From assembly GCF_016463645.1 (NCBI RefSeq), contig NZ_JAEMQX010000005.1:1-64000 (forward strand): a DNA stretch of 64,000 nt. The letters are read 5' to 3'. A program made the translations under genes and the position numbers. The DNA is from Sphingopyxis sp. GTDB taxonomy: Bacteria > Pseudomonadota > Alphaproteobacteria > Sphingomonadales > Sphingomonadaceae. The notes under the pieces are model-generated. The model ran no database searches. It saw nothing but the letters and a program-made list of their open reading frames with translations, and was not told the DNA's origin. Below, in pieces: positions 22,256 to 34,200 of this stretch. Positions within the stretch are counted from its first letter, which is position 1. Each line of letters starts with the position of its first letter.

Positions 22256-25200
22256 TCAGTCGCGATCGACCGGGCAACGGTTGGTTGCGGTTTCGACGCA
22301 GTCGTCGGTGCCGAAGCTGACGACCGATCCCGTCAGGATCGTCTGGCGGACGGTGCGCAATTTCTCGACTTCGGCTGCCATGTCGAACGCCTTGTCGAGC
22401 GCGTCGTCCTCCGCCGACTGGGCGAAGTTTTCGAGGTTGAGCGGCCCGACCGAGCCTTCCTCGGTCGTCAGGTCGACGTTCGTCTCGCCCCCGACCGTGA
22501 TATTGTCGAGCCCGCGGATCTCGATCGCCCCGACGAACAGGTCGCGCGATGCCCGGATGCCCGCATCGCCGGCGTTGACGATGCCGTTGAAGGCATAAAG
22601 GTCGACGTCGCCGCCCTGCTTGCCGTCGACCTGGTCGAGCGTCGCGATACCGGCACCGTTGGGCAGGCCGGAGAGCTGGATGTTGGTCTGACCCCAGGCG
22701 TTGATCGGGAAGGCCACCGGCGGCACCGAAAGCGACGTCTTGCGACCGCGCCCGGCGTCGATGTTGCCAAAGGACGACCAGATCAGGATATCGCCGTCGT
22801 CGGCGGTCATCGTGCGGCTCTGGTTGACGATATAGTCGCCATAAGTGACCACATTGACCCCGCCGCCGCGCTGGGTGACGATACCCGCGGTGCCCGGATT
22901 GGTATTCGAGATCGCAAGGCTGGCGAGCTGGATCGAGCCGCCCGGCGCGAGCAGGTCGACGTTGCCGCCGCTTTCCCCGCGGATCTGGCTGACCATCATC
23001 TCGATATTGCCCGTCCAGCGATGCTCGCCTTCGGCCAGCGTCTCGCCCGGCTTGCGCTGCGCACCGGGGAAGAGGCGGCCCACCGCATCATAACCGCGCG
23101 TCGGGTCGCCCTGACGGACATAACGGCCGTCGGTTTCGGGCGAGCGGCCCACTGCTTCGCGACCGGCGGTCTTGAGCTCGGCGTTGAGGATGCGCACCGC
23201 GAGCGGCCGCTGGAGCACGGGGTCGAGCGCCTTGAACGCCGCGAACGCCCCGGCATATTCGGCGGGATCGATCTCGGCGACCAGCTTGCCGCGGGTGATC
23301 GGACGACTGCCACTGACCTCGTCGGGCGCTTCGGTCGGGATCGGTTCCCGCCCCGCCATCTCGCGCATGTAATTGACGAGTTCGATCGCATAGACGGTGG
23401 TCCGCGTCTGGCCGTCGGCGAGCACGACATCGGTCGAGACGGTCAGCCCCTCGCGGTCGCCCTCGACGAAATACTGGCGGAGCCACGACGGCGCATCGGC
23501 GACATTCTCGGGATCGAGATAATAATCGAAGAACGGCTGATACTCGGGTTCCTGATCGATGCCGGCGAGAGCGCTGATGCTGCCGCCGCTGAGCGGCGCC
23601 GCGGTCGGAACGATGCTGTATGCCTCGCGCGCCCGGATGCCCCGCCCCTCGGTGCGGCCCATCCAGATTTCGTCGCCCGCCTGCACCCACAGGTGTCCGG
23701 GGCCATAGAGCACGGCGTCGGGCAGATAGATCGAACCGCCCGCCTCGATCACCGGCACGTCGCTGCCGTCGTGGGTGATGAAGGTGATGTCGCCCATGCG
23801 GATGTTGCCGCCGGCCTTCAGCCGCGTCTCGTGCCCGAAGGTGAAGGTCCCGCCATGCATCCCGTTGCCGCCGTTCGGATCGGTATCGTAGCTGCCCTCG
23901 TCCCAGCCGATCATGTCGCCCTGCGCGGCGTAGATCCGGCTGTAGCTCGACGACCCGCTGTGGACGTTGGGCCCGTCGATCCCGTAGCCCGGCCCGGCCT
24001 GGTTGAACATCCAGTGGCCGTTCAGCGGATCCTGCGTGATCGTCGACTGGAACAGCGGGGTATTGAAATTGCTGGTGCCGGGGTTGATCGCGCGCGGAAC
24101 CCAGAGCGGGTCGGCGTAGCCGATGGTGAAGCCCGCACCGTCATAATTGCCCGCAAGGCGGAACCGGATATTCTGCTGCGCGAGGAGGTCGAGCCGCGTG
24201 TCGGGCCACATGTCGACCATGACGCGGGCGCCGGCCTTGTCCTCCATCCCGAAGTTGATCGAGCCCGCCGTCGCCACGAACGCGGTCTGGCTGGGCAGTA
24301 TATTCACCCCGCCGTTGGCGCCCGACTGGGTGCGATAGTTGATGTCGCCGCCCAGCGAGGTGACGCGAAGGCGGGTGTCGGCCGTGTAGCCGAGCCAGCT
24401 CGGCTGGTCGCCGCTGCTGCCGTAGCGCCCGCTGAGCCACAGCGGCAGCGACGTCACGCCGAGCATCGACGATACGCCGCGCAGATTGACGTCGCCGCCC
24501 GCCTGCAGGCTGAGCTGCGCATCGTCGACGGCGAGTTGCAGATAGGCGGCGTTGTCGAGCGCCAGCCCGATTCCCGTCCGCTGATCGGTCGCGATCACGC
24601 TGCCCGCGACGTCGATCGTCGCACGGCCCTTGCCGACCTGGACAAGGCCGCCTTTCATATTCTGGCCGACGTTCATGACCAGATCGCCGCCGCCCGACAG
24701 ATGGAGCGTCTTGGCCGGCATGTCGGCCGTACCGCCCGAAACGCGCACCCACGTCGGAAGCGCGACAACCAGATTGTCGACATCCCCGCCACTGGTGATG
24801 CTGACGTCACCGCCGCCCAGCGCGCCGATGCCCTGCGTAAACTGGTCGGCGAGCAGCGAAAGCGCCGTCTGGCCGGTCTGGTCGGCCTGATATTGCACAT
24901 ATTCCGTGTTGAACAACGCGTTCGGGTCCTTGCCCGGATAGCTGTAGCCGAACAGTGCGGTCGTCGGCGTCGAACCGCTCGCCACCATCCAGCGGTAATT
25001 TTCGAATATCGTCCCCGCGCCGGTTATCGCACCGCCGACATTCACATTCACATCGCCACCCTTGGTCATATACGACCGGTGCGCGATGATGCCGGGCATG
25101 TTGCTGCTCGAAAAACCGACATGCGTCTTGTCGGTGAAATTGGCGACCGGACCATCCTCGACGCCGACGGTATAGATGGCGCCGTTCACCATCTCGACCG

Positions 25201-28200
25201 GCCGCACGTCATCGAAGCCGAACGTGCTGTTATCGGGGATATAGCGCCCGTCGGCGAGAACGAGCGCGACATCGCCGGTGCCGCCGACCACGACCCGGAC
25301 CTCGAGGTCGCCGAGACCGGCGATCGAGGCGGGCACGCGCATCTGGACCGGCGCGCCCGGGTCGTTCGACCGGTTCGACGCGATTTCCCAGACGAGGTCG
25401 CCGCCAAGAAAGGTCTTGCCGGCGATGACGACTTCGCCGGGGAAACGCGTGTCGGCGGCCAGCGTCACATCGGCGGTCAGCACGGTATCCGCCGCGAGCA
25501 CGCTGCCGTCGGGCATTTCGGTCCCCGCAGGCAGTTTCGTGCCCTTGCGCAGCACCGTACCCGCCGGAAGCTCGGGGTAGATGGTGCGCCCGGCACCGTC
25601 GGCCGAGGCGTAGCTCGTCGGCTTCAGGATCGTGCCGTCGGCGACCGGCGTGCCCTTCGGAACGGTGATCCGGGTCGCCGGATCGCTGTCGTTCCAGCTC
25701 CCCTGATAGCTGATCAGCGAAGCCTTTTCGTAGGTCAGGTCGCCGCTGGCGGCGACGTTGATGTCGCCGGTGCCGGTGCGCACCAGCCCGCCGACCTCGA
25801 TCGCCCCGTCGCTGCCGGTTTGTGTCGAGAGCACATTGGTCTGTGCGAAATCGGCGCCCGCGACGAGGTTGTAGCTCCAGCTGTCGTCATTGGTGAAATC
25901 GGACGCCGGCGCATCGGGCAGCGGGACCGAGCCCGGGGTCCAGCCAAAGGGGAGCCCCTCCGGCGAAATGGCGTCGGGAGTCGCATGTCCGTCGACGAAG
26001 CCGTCTGACAGGTTGGCGTTGATCGTCAGGTCGCCCCCGGCGCGCAGTGTCAGCACGCCGCCCTTTCCGTCGAAGCGCGCATTCTTGAAGTTCCAGTTGT
26101 GGACAAGGTCCATGTCGCCTTCGGAGCGCAGTTCGATCCCCGGGACGAGCTGGAAGGCGGCATTGCCCGCCTGGCCGAGCCGCGCCCGGATTCCTGTACC
26201 ATTGGCGTCCATGAACGCCGTCGCATCGGCGATCACCTGCTGCTGCAACGCAGTGTCGATTTCGGCCAGATGGCCGTTCGATGCGTCGCCGTCGGCGTCG
26301 CCGAGATCATAGACGCGGAACGCCTCGAGCTGCGTGGCGCCGCCCGAGACATTGGCGCCCCAGCGCGTGACGGCGACGTCGTTGCCGGTCTGCGCCGCGC
26401 GCAGCCGAACGGTGCCGCCCTGCCCCTTGCCTTTGCCCGAGACGTCGAGCGACGCATTGCCGACGTCGATATTGCCGCCGACCGCGACCTGCAGGTCGAC
26501 CGAGCCGCCGCGCTGGTCGGCGCCCTTCGCGCTCACGTCAAAGCGCGCGCCGTCGGCGACGATCAGGTCGCCGCCCGAGGCGAGCAGGATCGTTCCGCCC
26601 TTCGCGCTGTCGCTACCGAGGATCGCGTCGCCGGCGACCGTGATATCGCCATTGCCGGTAACGATACGCAGCGCATCGACCCGTGTCGTGCCGTTGAGCA
26701 GGACATCGCCGTCGAGGATCGCGAAGTCGCGGCGCCGCGAGAAGCCCCAGTCGTTGAGTCTGGCGTTGAGGCCGCCGAAATCGTCGAGCGTCGAGGTCGT
26801 CAGCGCGAAACTGCCGGTACGGTAACCGTCGGCGACATCGGCCTTCAGCACGCCGCCCAGCACGACGACGCCGCGCCCCGCCGACAGTGCAACCGCGCCC
26901 GCGTCACCGCCCGCCGAACCGCCCGACACATTGAGGAGCGAGCCTTCTTCGACCAGCGTATCGCCGTTGACCGAGGTGAGTTGGATGCTGCCGCCGGGCA
27001 GGAAGCCCTGGACCTCGAAGAAGGACACATCGGCGCCGCCGACGTCGATCTTCGCGCCCGAGGCCAGCCGGACGTCACCCTCGCTCGCGGTCGCGCGCAC
27101 CGTACCCGACCCCGCGCGAATCGCGGCATCGATCAGGACATCGGTCCCGCGGAAATCGAGCAAGGCACCCGCCGATGCGAAGGCGGGGAGCGCCGCCGTG
27201 CTGCCGTTGCCGCGCAGTTGGGTCGCGTCCGCCGCGGTCACGACATGGCCCGCGCCGCTTTCGCCGGTGATCTCGGCGGCGCGGATCGTAAGCGCGCCGT
27301 CGAAGCTGCTTTCGCCCAGACCCGCGAAGATCACACGCTGTTCGGCATCCATTGTCGTGGTGTCGAAGGCGAAATCGACATTGCCCTCACCCATCACGAT
27401 ATTCTTCGCGCCCAGCGCCAGCGCGCCGCCGTTTCCGGTGGCATCGATCGCCGCGGCGTCGCTGTTGCGAAGCTCGAGCGTGCCGGCGGCGATGCTCACA
27501 TTGCCCGGCGTTTCGCCGCGCGCGATGAAGGCTGCGCCGTCGAGCGCGACCGTGCCGGTCAGGTCGAGCGCCACATCGCCATAGAAATCGATGGTCGAAT
27601 AGCTTTTGAGCGTCAGCTTGTCGGCGGTGGTCAGCGCGGCCAGCGTCGCCCCCGAGAAGACGAGGCCCTCGGTGCCTTGCGGAACCGCACCGAGGCTGAC
27701 GAGACCCGCCGCCGCGGTGATCGCGTCGGCCTTGATCACCGCGCCATTGCCGACGATCGTGTTCTCGGTCGAGTCGAGCAGCACCGAGTCCGCCGCTTCG
27801 AGCGTGGCGCCCGCCTCGACGATCATGTCGCCGGCAACGCTCTGCACATTCTCGCGCGACACGGTAATGTCGCCGAGGTTCGAGACGCGCAGGAAGGCAC
27901 CGCCGCGATCTTCCGGACCGGCGACAAACTGTCCGAATTCATAAAAGGCGGGCATGCTCGGCGCGATTGCGATATCCGCGGCATCCGCGCCATCGCCCTG
28001 CGCGCGGATCACCGACCCGCTTTCGACGCGCACGGTGTCGTTCGCGGCGAACAGCAGCTCGGTGCCGGTCAGCGGATTGGCTCCATCTGTGCGGATCACG
28101 ACATTTTCGGCGCCGACGCTCTTTTCGGGCGAGCGGACCTCGTCAACCGAATCGCGCGTGGATTGGCCGGTGACGACTTCGAGGCCGGCCTGTCCCTGAC

Positions 28201-31200
28201 GGCGGATACCGCCGATCAGCAGGCTTTCAGCGATGTTCGAGATCTTGTTCGGATCGAGAACCAGATATCCATCGAGGTCGCTGACATCGGTCCCCGGCGC
28301 CGCGATCACGATATTGTCCGACGTGATGTCGACGATCCCGCCGCGCGCGCCGGTCACGCCGCTCGCGCCGCCGGCGACAATCGTGCCGTCGAGCTTGAGC
28401 GCGCTGTTCGCTGCGAGCGTCAGGAAGCCGCCGTCGACCGGCAGGCGCGGGTCGGCGTTATAGGGATTACCCGAACGCAGCAGCCCTTCGAGGAAACGCT
28501 CGCTCGAAAAGAAGCTGTTGCCATAGGTTTCGAAGAATTCGGAACGTTTGCGCACGTCCCTGCCGCTCGTCAGGCGCCAGGTCGACAGCGTCTGGTCGGT
28601 GATGCCGGTGCCCGACAGGCCGCGGCGCCCGAGCACGAGGAAGCTGTCGTCGGACGCCCGGCGCGCCTCGGTCGTCATCGGCGTATCGCCGGCGAGCGAG
28701 AGCAGATAGCCGCCCGGGGTCAGCGCATATTCGGCCGGGAGCAGCGTGTACCAGCCCGCCGGATTGCCGTCGAAGGCCGCAAGCCACACCGACGACCCGA
28801 GCGGCAGATAACCTGCCGTCGTGCCACCGTTGACCGTGTCGCTCGACGTGCCCGGATTATAGAGCGGGTCGATCGGCGCGATGATGCCGTTCCCATAGGC
28901 CGGGACGATCGCATAATTGCCCGACGCATCGAGAATGTTCGTCTGGCCCATCGGGCCCGCGACGAACTCCAGCCCGAGCACGTCGCCGCTGCCCGACACG
29001 TCGATCGTCGCGCCTTCCTGCACGTCGACGATATCGCCGCTCAGTGAAACGCGCTTTTCGGGCGGGGTCGACAATTCGGTCGATCCGGTGGTGCCCGCCG
29101 ACGTCGGCGCATACCAGCTCTGGCCGTCGTAAGTGTAGCCGTAAAGGATCGTCCGGCCATCGGCCGCCGTCGACGTGATGCTGCCCGGAAGCAGGGCTAC
29201 GCTGCCCGGAACGAAGGTTTCGGCTCCGCTGTCGTCGGTTACATTATAGCCCGTTGCGGTCAGGCGGATTTCGCCGAACGGCGCGCGCAGCGTGCCCGCC
29301 TGCTCGATTTTCGGCGCTTCGAGGATAAGCGTTCCGCCCGCCGACAGCGGCGCGGCGCGGCGGCCGGTCTGTTCGACGCGGATGCTCCGGTCGGAATCGA
29401 AGCGCAGGACCCCGTCGGTGGTCGGATAGATTTGCGCCGCGCGCAGTATGAGGTCGCTCGTCGTGTGGATTCCCGGGGTGACGTCGCCGTCTTCGGGGAC
29501 CGGCTGCTCGGCCCCCACGGCAAAGCCGCCGCGTATGTCGCCTTCGGCCGCGATGACGACCTTCCCGAATCCGCCGACCTCGAACTTGCCGGCGATCTCG
29601 ACCGTCTCGCCCGAAACCGTCAGCGTGCCGCTGCCTGCCTCCTTCAGCGCGAAGCCGATGCCGCCGCCGCCGGTCAGATAGACGTTGCGGCTGCTGAACG
29701 ACATGTCCTGCGTACCGTTGAACCCGCCCGCGACGGTCAGCACCCGCTGGCTCGAAATATCGATCGCCTGGTCCGATTCCAGCTTGCCCGCGATCGACAG
29801 CGTATCGAAACGCTTCATATCGCGCAGGATGTTCGCGCCAACCGTGGCGCGCGAGCCGCGACCGAGCCCGGCCGGATTCTGGACGTTGCCGAGCGCGGTG
29901 AGCACGAATGTCATCGAGCGATCGAACGCGGCCATGTCGGCCGGCTCATATCCTTCCGGAAACGCATAGCGGCTCGGCGGTGGCACGTTCGGAACCGCAG
30001 TCATGTCGGCATCGAGCACGAGCGCACCGTCAGCGTCCGACGGGTTATATTTGACGAGCGGGCCCAGCACCGTGCGCACGAAATCGGTGAACTCGGCGAT
30101 GCTGGTGATCTGGATATCCTCGATGTCACCGGCGCCGAAGCCAAGCTGCGGTTCGAGCCAGCTATAATTGTCCGCGAAAAACTGGCGCAGGCTGACCGGC
30201 GCTTCGGGCGTCGGTTCGGGGAAGAAGGCATATTGGAAATTGTCGAGGATCGATTGCAGGCCGGTTTCGCCGGTCGACCAGTCAGTATATTCGGGGAGCA
30301 ACAGCTTGCCGTCGAGGCCGCCGGCGATGGCGAGCTTGCCGCCATAATTATACTGACTGCCCGCTTCGCCGCGCAGGTTGCCGAGCAGGTAGCCGCCGTC
30401 GGCATCGAGATCGATCGCACCGGCATCGCTGCCGATCACCTGATTGACCTTGACCACCGCATAGCGGCCGGGCTGGAGGACCGAGAGCAGGCCGCTGGTG
30501 CCCGACACGTCGATCGTCGCCCTGGCATCCATGACGACATGGGCGCCCTGCACCGCAACAGCGCCACCGTCGACAATCCGCCCGTCATACCAGAAACCGC
30601 GGCCGTCGGCGCCGCCCGGCACCTTCACCGTCTGGGCGATGCCGGTCGCGTCGAGCAGCGCGCTGTTGCCGAGGTGGATGGTCGAGGCGGACGTGCCGCC
30701 GACGTTGATCGAACCGCCGTGCGCGCGTAGCGTACCGTCGATACGGATCTGCGACGCGTCGAGCAGGATGCTGCCGAGCGGGTCGACCTCGACCAGCGCG
30801 CCGGCCTCGATCGTGATCGCGTCGCCGAGCAACTGGAGCGAGCCGCCCTGACGCAAATGCGGCGGCAGGAGCGCGAGGTCGGTCACGTCGCGCAGGTCGG
30901 TGCCGCTCGCGACGTCATAGGCGCGGCCGCGGAAGCGCATGTTGCGCGTCTGGAACAACAGGTTGGCGCCCGAAGCGATGGTCAGCGTGTCGGCGCCGAG
31001 CGCCAGACTGCCGACGCCCATGTCGCGGAACAGCGTCTCGTCGATATATTCGGCCTCCCCCGCCGAGCCGCCGGCGGGTCCGACGACGACATCGCCCGAC
31101 GCGATCAGCGCCAGCATGCCACCACCGCCGAGGCCGCCAAGGCTGATGTCGGCGAAATCGAGAATCGCGCCGACGGTCTGGCCGCCGCCGCCCAGTTCGA

Positions 31201-34200
31201 CCTTGCCGCCCTTGCCTTCGAACAGGCGGAAATCGCCTTCGTTGAAACGGGTGGACGCACCCTGCCCCTGGCTGTTCTGTCCGGGTTTGACGCGCTGGTA
31301 CCAGCCGCCGCCGGCGGCATCGAGCGTGATGTCGCCCGTCAGCGTCGAGCCGAGCAGGCTGATCGTCCCGCCGTCGACATAGCCGCGGATGGCATTGGCG
31401 GGCGCATCGACGTCATTGATCCACGGCGCCGCGACCGACAGCAGGACGTCGCTGCCGATCGTCATGCCGTTGGCGGCCCCGAGCGAAATATTGCCCGATG
31501 GCGCGATGATCGAGACATTGTTGCCGACGCGGCCAACGCCATTTTCGCTGCCGGTCGAAAAACCGCCGCCCGGCGCGAGGCGGATCGAGACGCCGGGATT
31601 GATCGTCTGGTTCTGATGGCCGCTGCCATAACCGAGCACGACGTCGCCCATGCCCGAGAAGAAATCATCCTCGATATAGGAGATCCAGCGCGGCTGGCCG
31701 TTTTCATAGGTGCCCTTGGACGTCCAGAGCGGATCGCCCTCGGTATAGCTCTGGTCGCCATAGGCGGTGCCGACCGCGAACGGATCGAGCAGCATCGGAT
31801 CGCTCTCGACGAACGGGCCGTTGGTTTCGGTCTCGGTCCACAGCGTGCCGGTGAATGCCTTTTCGTCGGCGACGATGAAGCTGTACGTCGACGACCAAGG
31901 CCCATATTCAGGCCCGCCGCGGTGGAGCGTCGCCGACCCCGCCTTGGGCATGCCGATTTCGCCGACAAGGCTCGCACCGACCGCGCCGGCGGGAACGCGC
32001 GGGGCGCGGATCTGACCGAGCGCCGCCATTACCTGGCGGTCGCCCACGACGGCGTCGCCCGTGAGCTTGCCGAACAGGCGCGAACTGCCCGACAGCAATT
32101 CGACCGCCCCCGCGTCGGCGCCCTCGACATAGCCCTTTTCCAGCCGCGTCGCCTTGCTGATCCCGACATAGCGCAGGTTCGGATCGGCGTCGGAGATATT
32201 GTGGAAGCGCCCGAAGCTGTCCTGCAGGCGCGTCACGGTCACTTCGGCATCGGTATATCTGGTGCTGCCGCCCGACACGTCGATCGTCGCGCCGTCCTCG
32301 ACGATGGCGAACTCGGACGCGCGGATGCGTACGTTGCCGCCTTCGGTCGACATCTGTTCGGCGGTACGCTGCTCGCCCGCGAGCGCACCAGTCCAGTCGA
32401 CGATCGCCGCGCCGTCGCGGCGGTCGACATAGACCGTCTCGCCGACCAATATGCCGTCGCGCTGCTTCGGCGAGGCCGACACTTCATTCGAGCGCACCTC
32501 GACCGCGAAGATGTTGTCGGCGACGCTGCGCTCGACATCGCGCAGGCCCGACACGTCGATCCGCGCGCCCGATTTCATGACGAAGCTGCCCTTGTCGCCG
32601 CGGGTTTCCTGGACCGAGCCGTCGGTGGCCGCCGGGCTGCTGCCGCCGCGTTCGCCGACGCCGCTCGGGCTCGCGTGGATCACGACCTCGCCGCTGCGCG
32701 AGATCACGCTGGAATTTTCCTCGAGCACAATATCCCTGCCCGCGATCAGGATGCGCCCCTTGGCGAAACTGTCCGCCGCAAGGCCGGTGATGTCCGATGT
32801 ATCGGGGGTGATGCTGGTGACGCTGCCTTCGCCCAACGTGACCTTGCCGGCGAAATAATTGCCGCCGACCGAATAATCGCTGACGTTGAAGCCATGGCTC
32901 GCCTGCAGCACGATCGTGCCGTTGCGCTGGCGCACGCCGTTGGTGACGCGGATCGCGCCCATCTGGTCGACATTGGCGCCGACCATCGTCACCGCGCCGC
33001 GATCGACGAGGATCTCGCCGCTGTTGGCGGCGGTCATCCCCACCGCATTGGCGCGTTCGAGATAGGCCGCGTCCCACGCCGCCTGCGTTTCCGGCCGGCA
33101 ACATGGCATTCCGGGGAAGCTGCCGTAGGAATCGATGATCGGCGTCGCCCGCACATTGACCGCAAGACCGCCGCGTGCCGAGTTGGTGAAGCCCTGACCG
33201 GCGCTGAGCTTGATTTCCTCGCCGGCGGCCATCAGCACCTGTCCGTCGTGCGCGGTCAGCTTGCCGGCGTTCGAGACGTTGGGGCCGAACAGCATGATCT
33301 TGCCGGGGCTGGCGCTGTCCGACGAACTGGCGGTCAGGGTCACGCCGCGTTCGACCGTGATGCGCGAATTGGCGAGATAATTGGTATAGTTCTGCTGCGT
33401 CGTCGCAAGGCGCGCGCTGTACTGGTCGACGAACTGCGTCTTGATCTGCGCCGCTACTTCGTCGCGCAGCATCTGGGGGATCGATTGCGATCCGGCCGGA
33501 ATCCCCTGCCAGCTTACCCCGGTCCAGAACTGACTGATGTTGGTGAAATCCGAATAATCATAGTCGCCCATTTTCGACACGTCGATGTTGGCGATGATGC
33601 TTTCGAGCACCGCGCCGAGACCGACATTCGCGAATTCGGGATTGACGAAATAGCTGTTGCCGCCGGTCGACGCATCATAATAGCTCAGCAGGTCGAGGCC
33701 GTAGCCCGAATTATACTGGTCGACGCCCTCCATGCCATTGTCGCGCAGGATCGCCATGCGGATCGCGGCGCGCGCGAGGAAATCGATGACGCTCGTGCGC
33801 TCGCCCGCGACCGGCGCCGGCGCTTCGCCGAGCAGGCTGTTCGGATCGAGCCCGACCGGCGGGCGCGGCACCATGCCGATATTCTGGGCGGGAAAGAGCG
33901 GATTGGCGGCCTGACCGCGGATGACCCCGTTGCCCGAAAGCAGCCCGTTATAGAGCTGATTCTCGGTGATCGGCAGCGCGGTCGCAAGGATGCTGTGCGC
34001 GTTGATCTGCGCGCCGTCCTTGAAGATGATGCCATTGGTATTCTGCAACCACACCTGGCCCTTGGCGGTAATCTTGCCCGCGATCTCGCTCGGCTTGCTG
34101 TCGAAGATGCGGTTGAGCGCGATCCAGTCGGTGCCCTGCTGCTGGAAACGCACCTCCTCATTCTTGCCGACGTCGAAGCGCGACCAGTCGAGCAGCGCGC

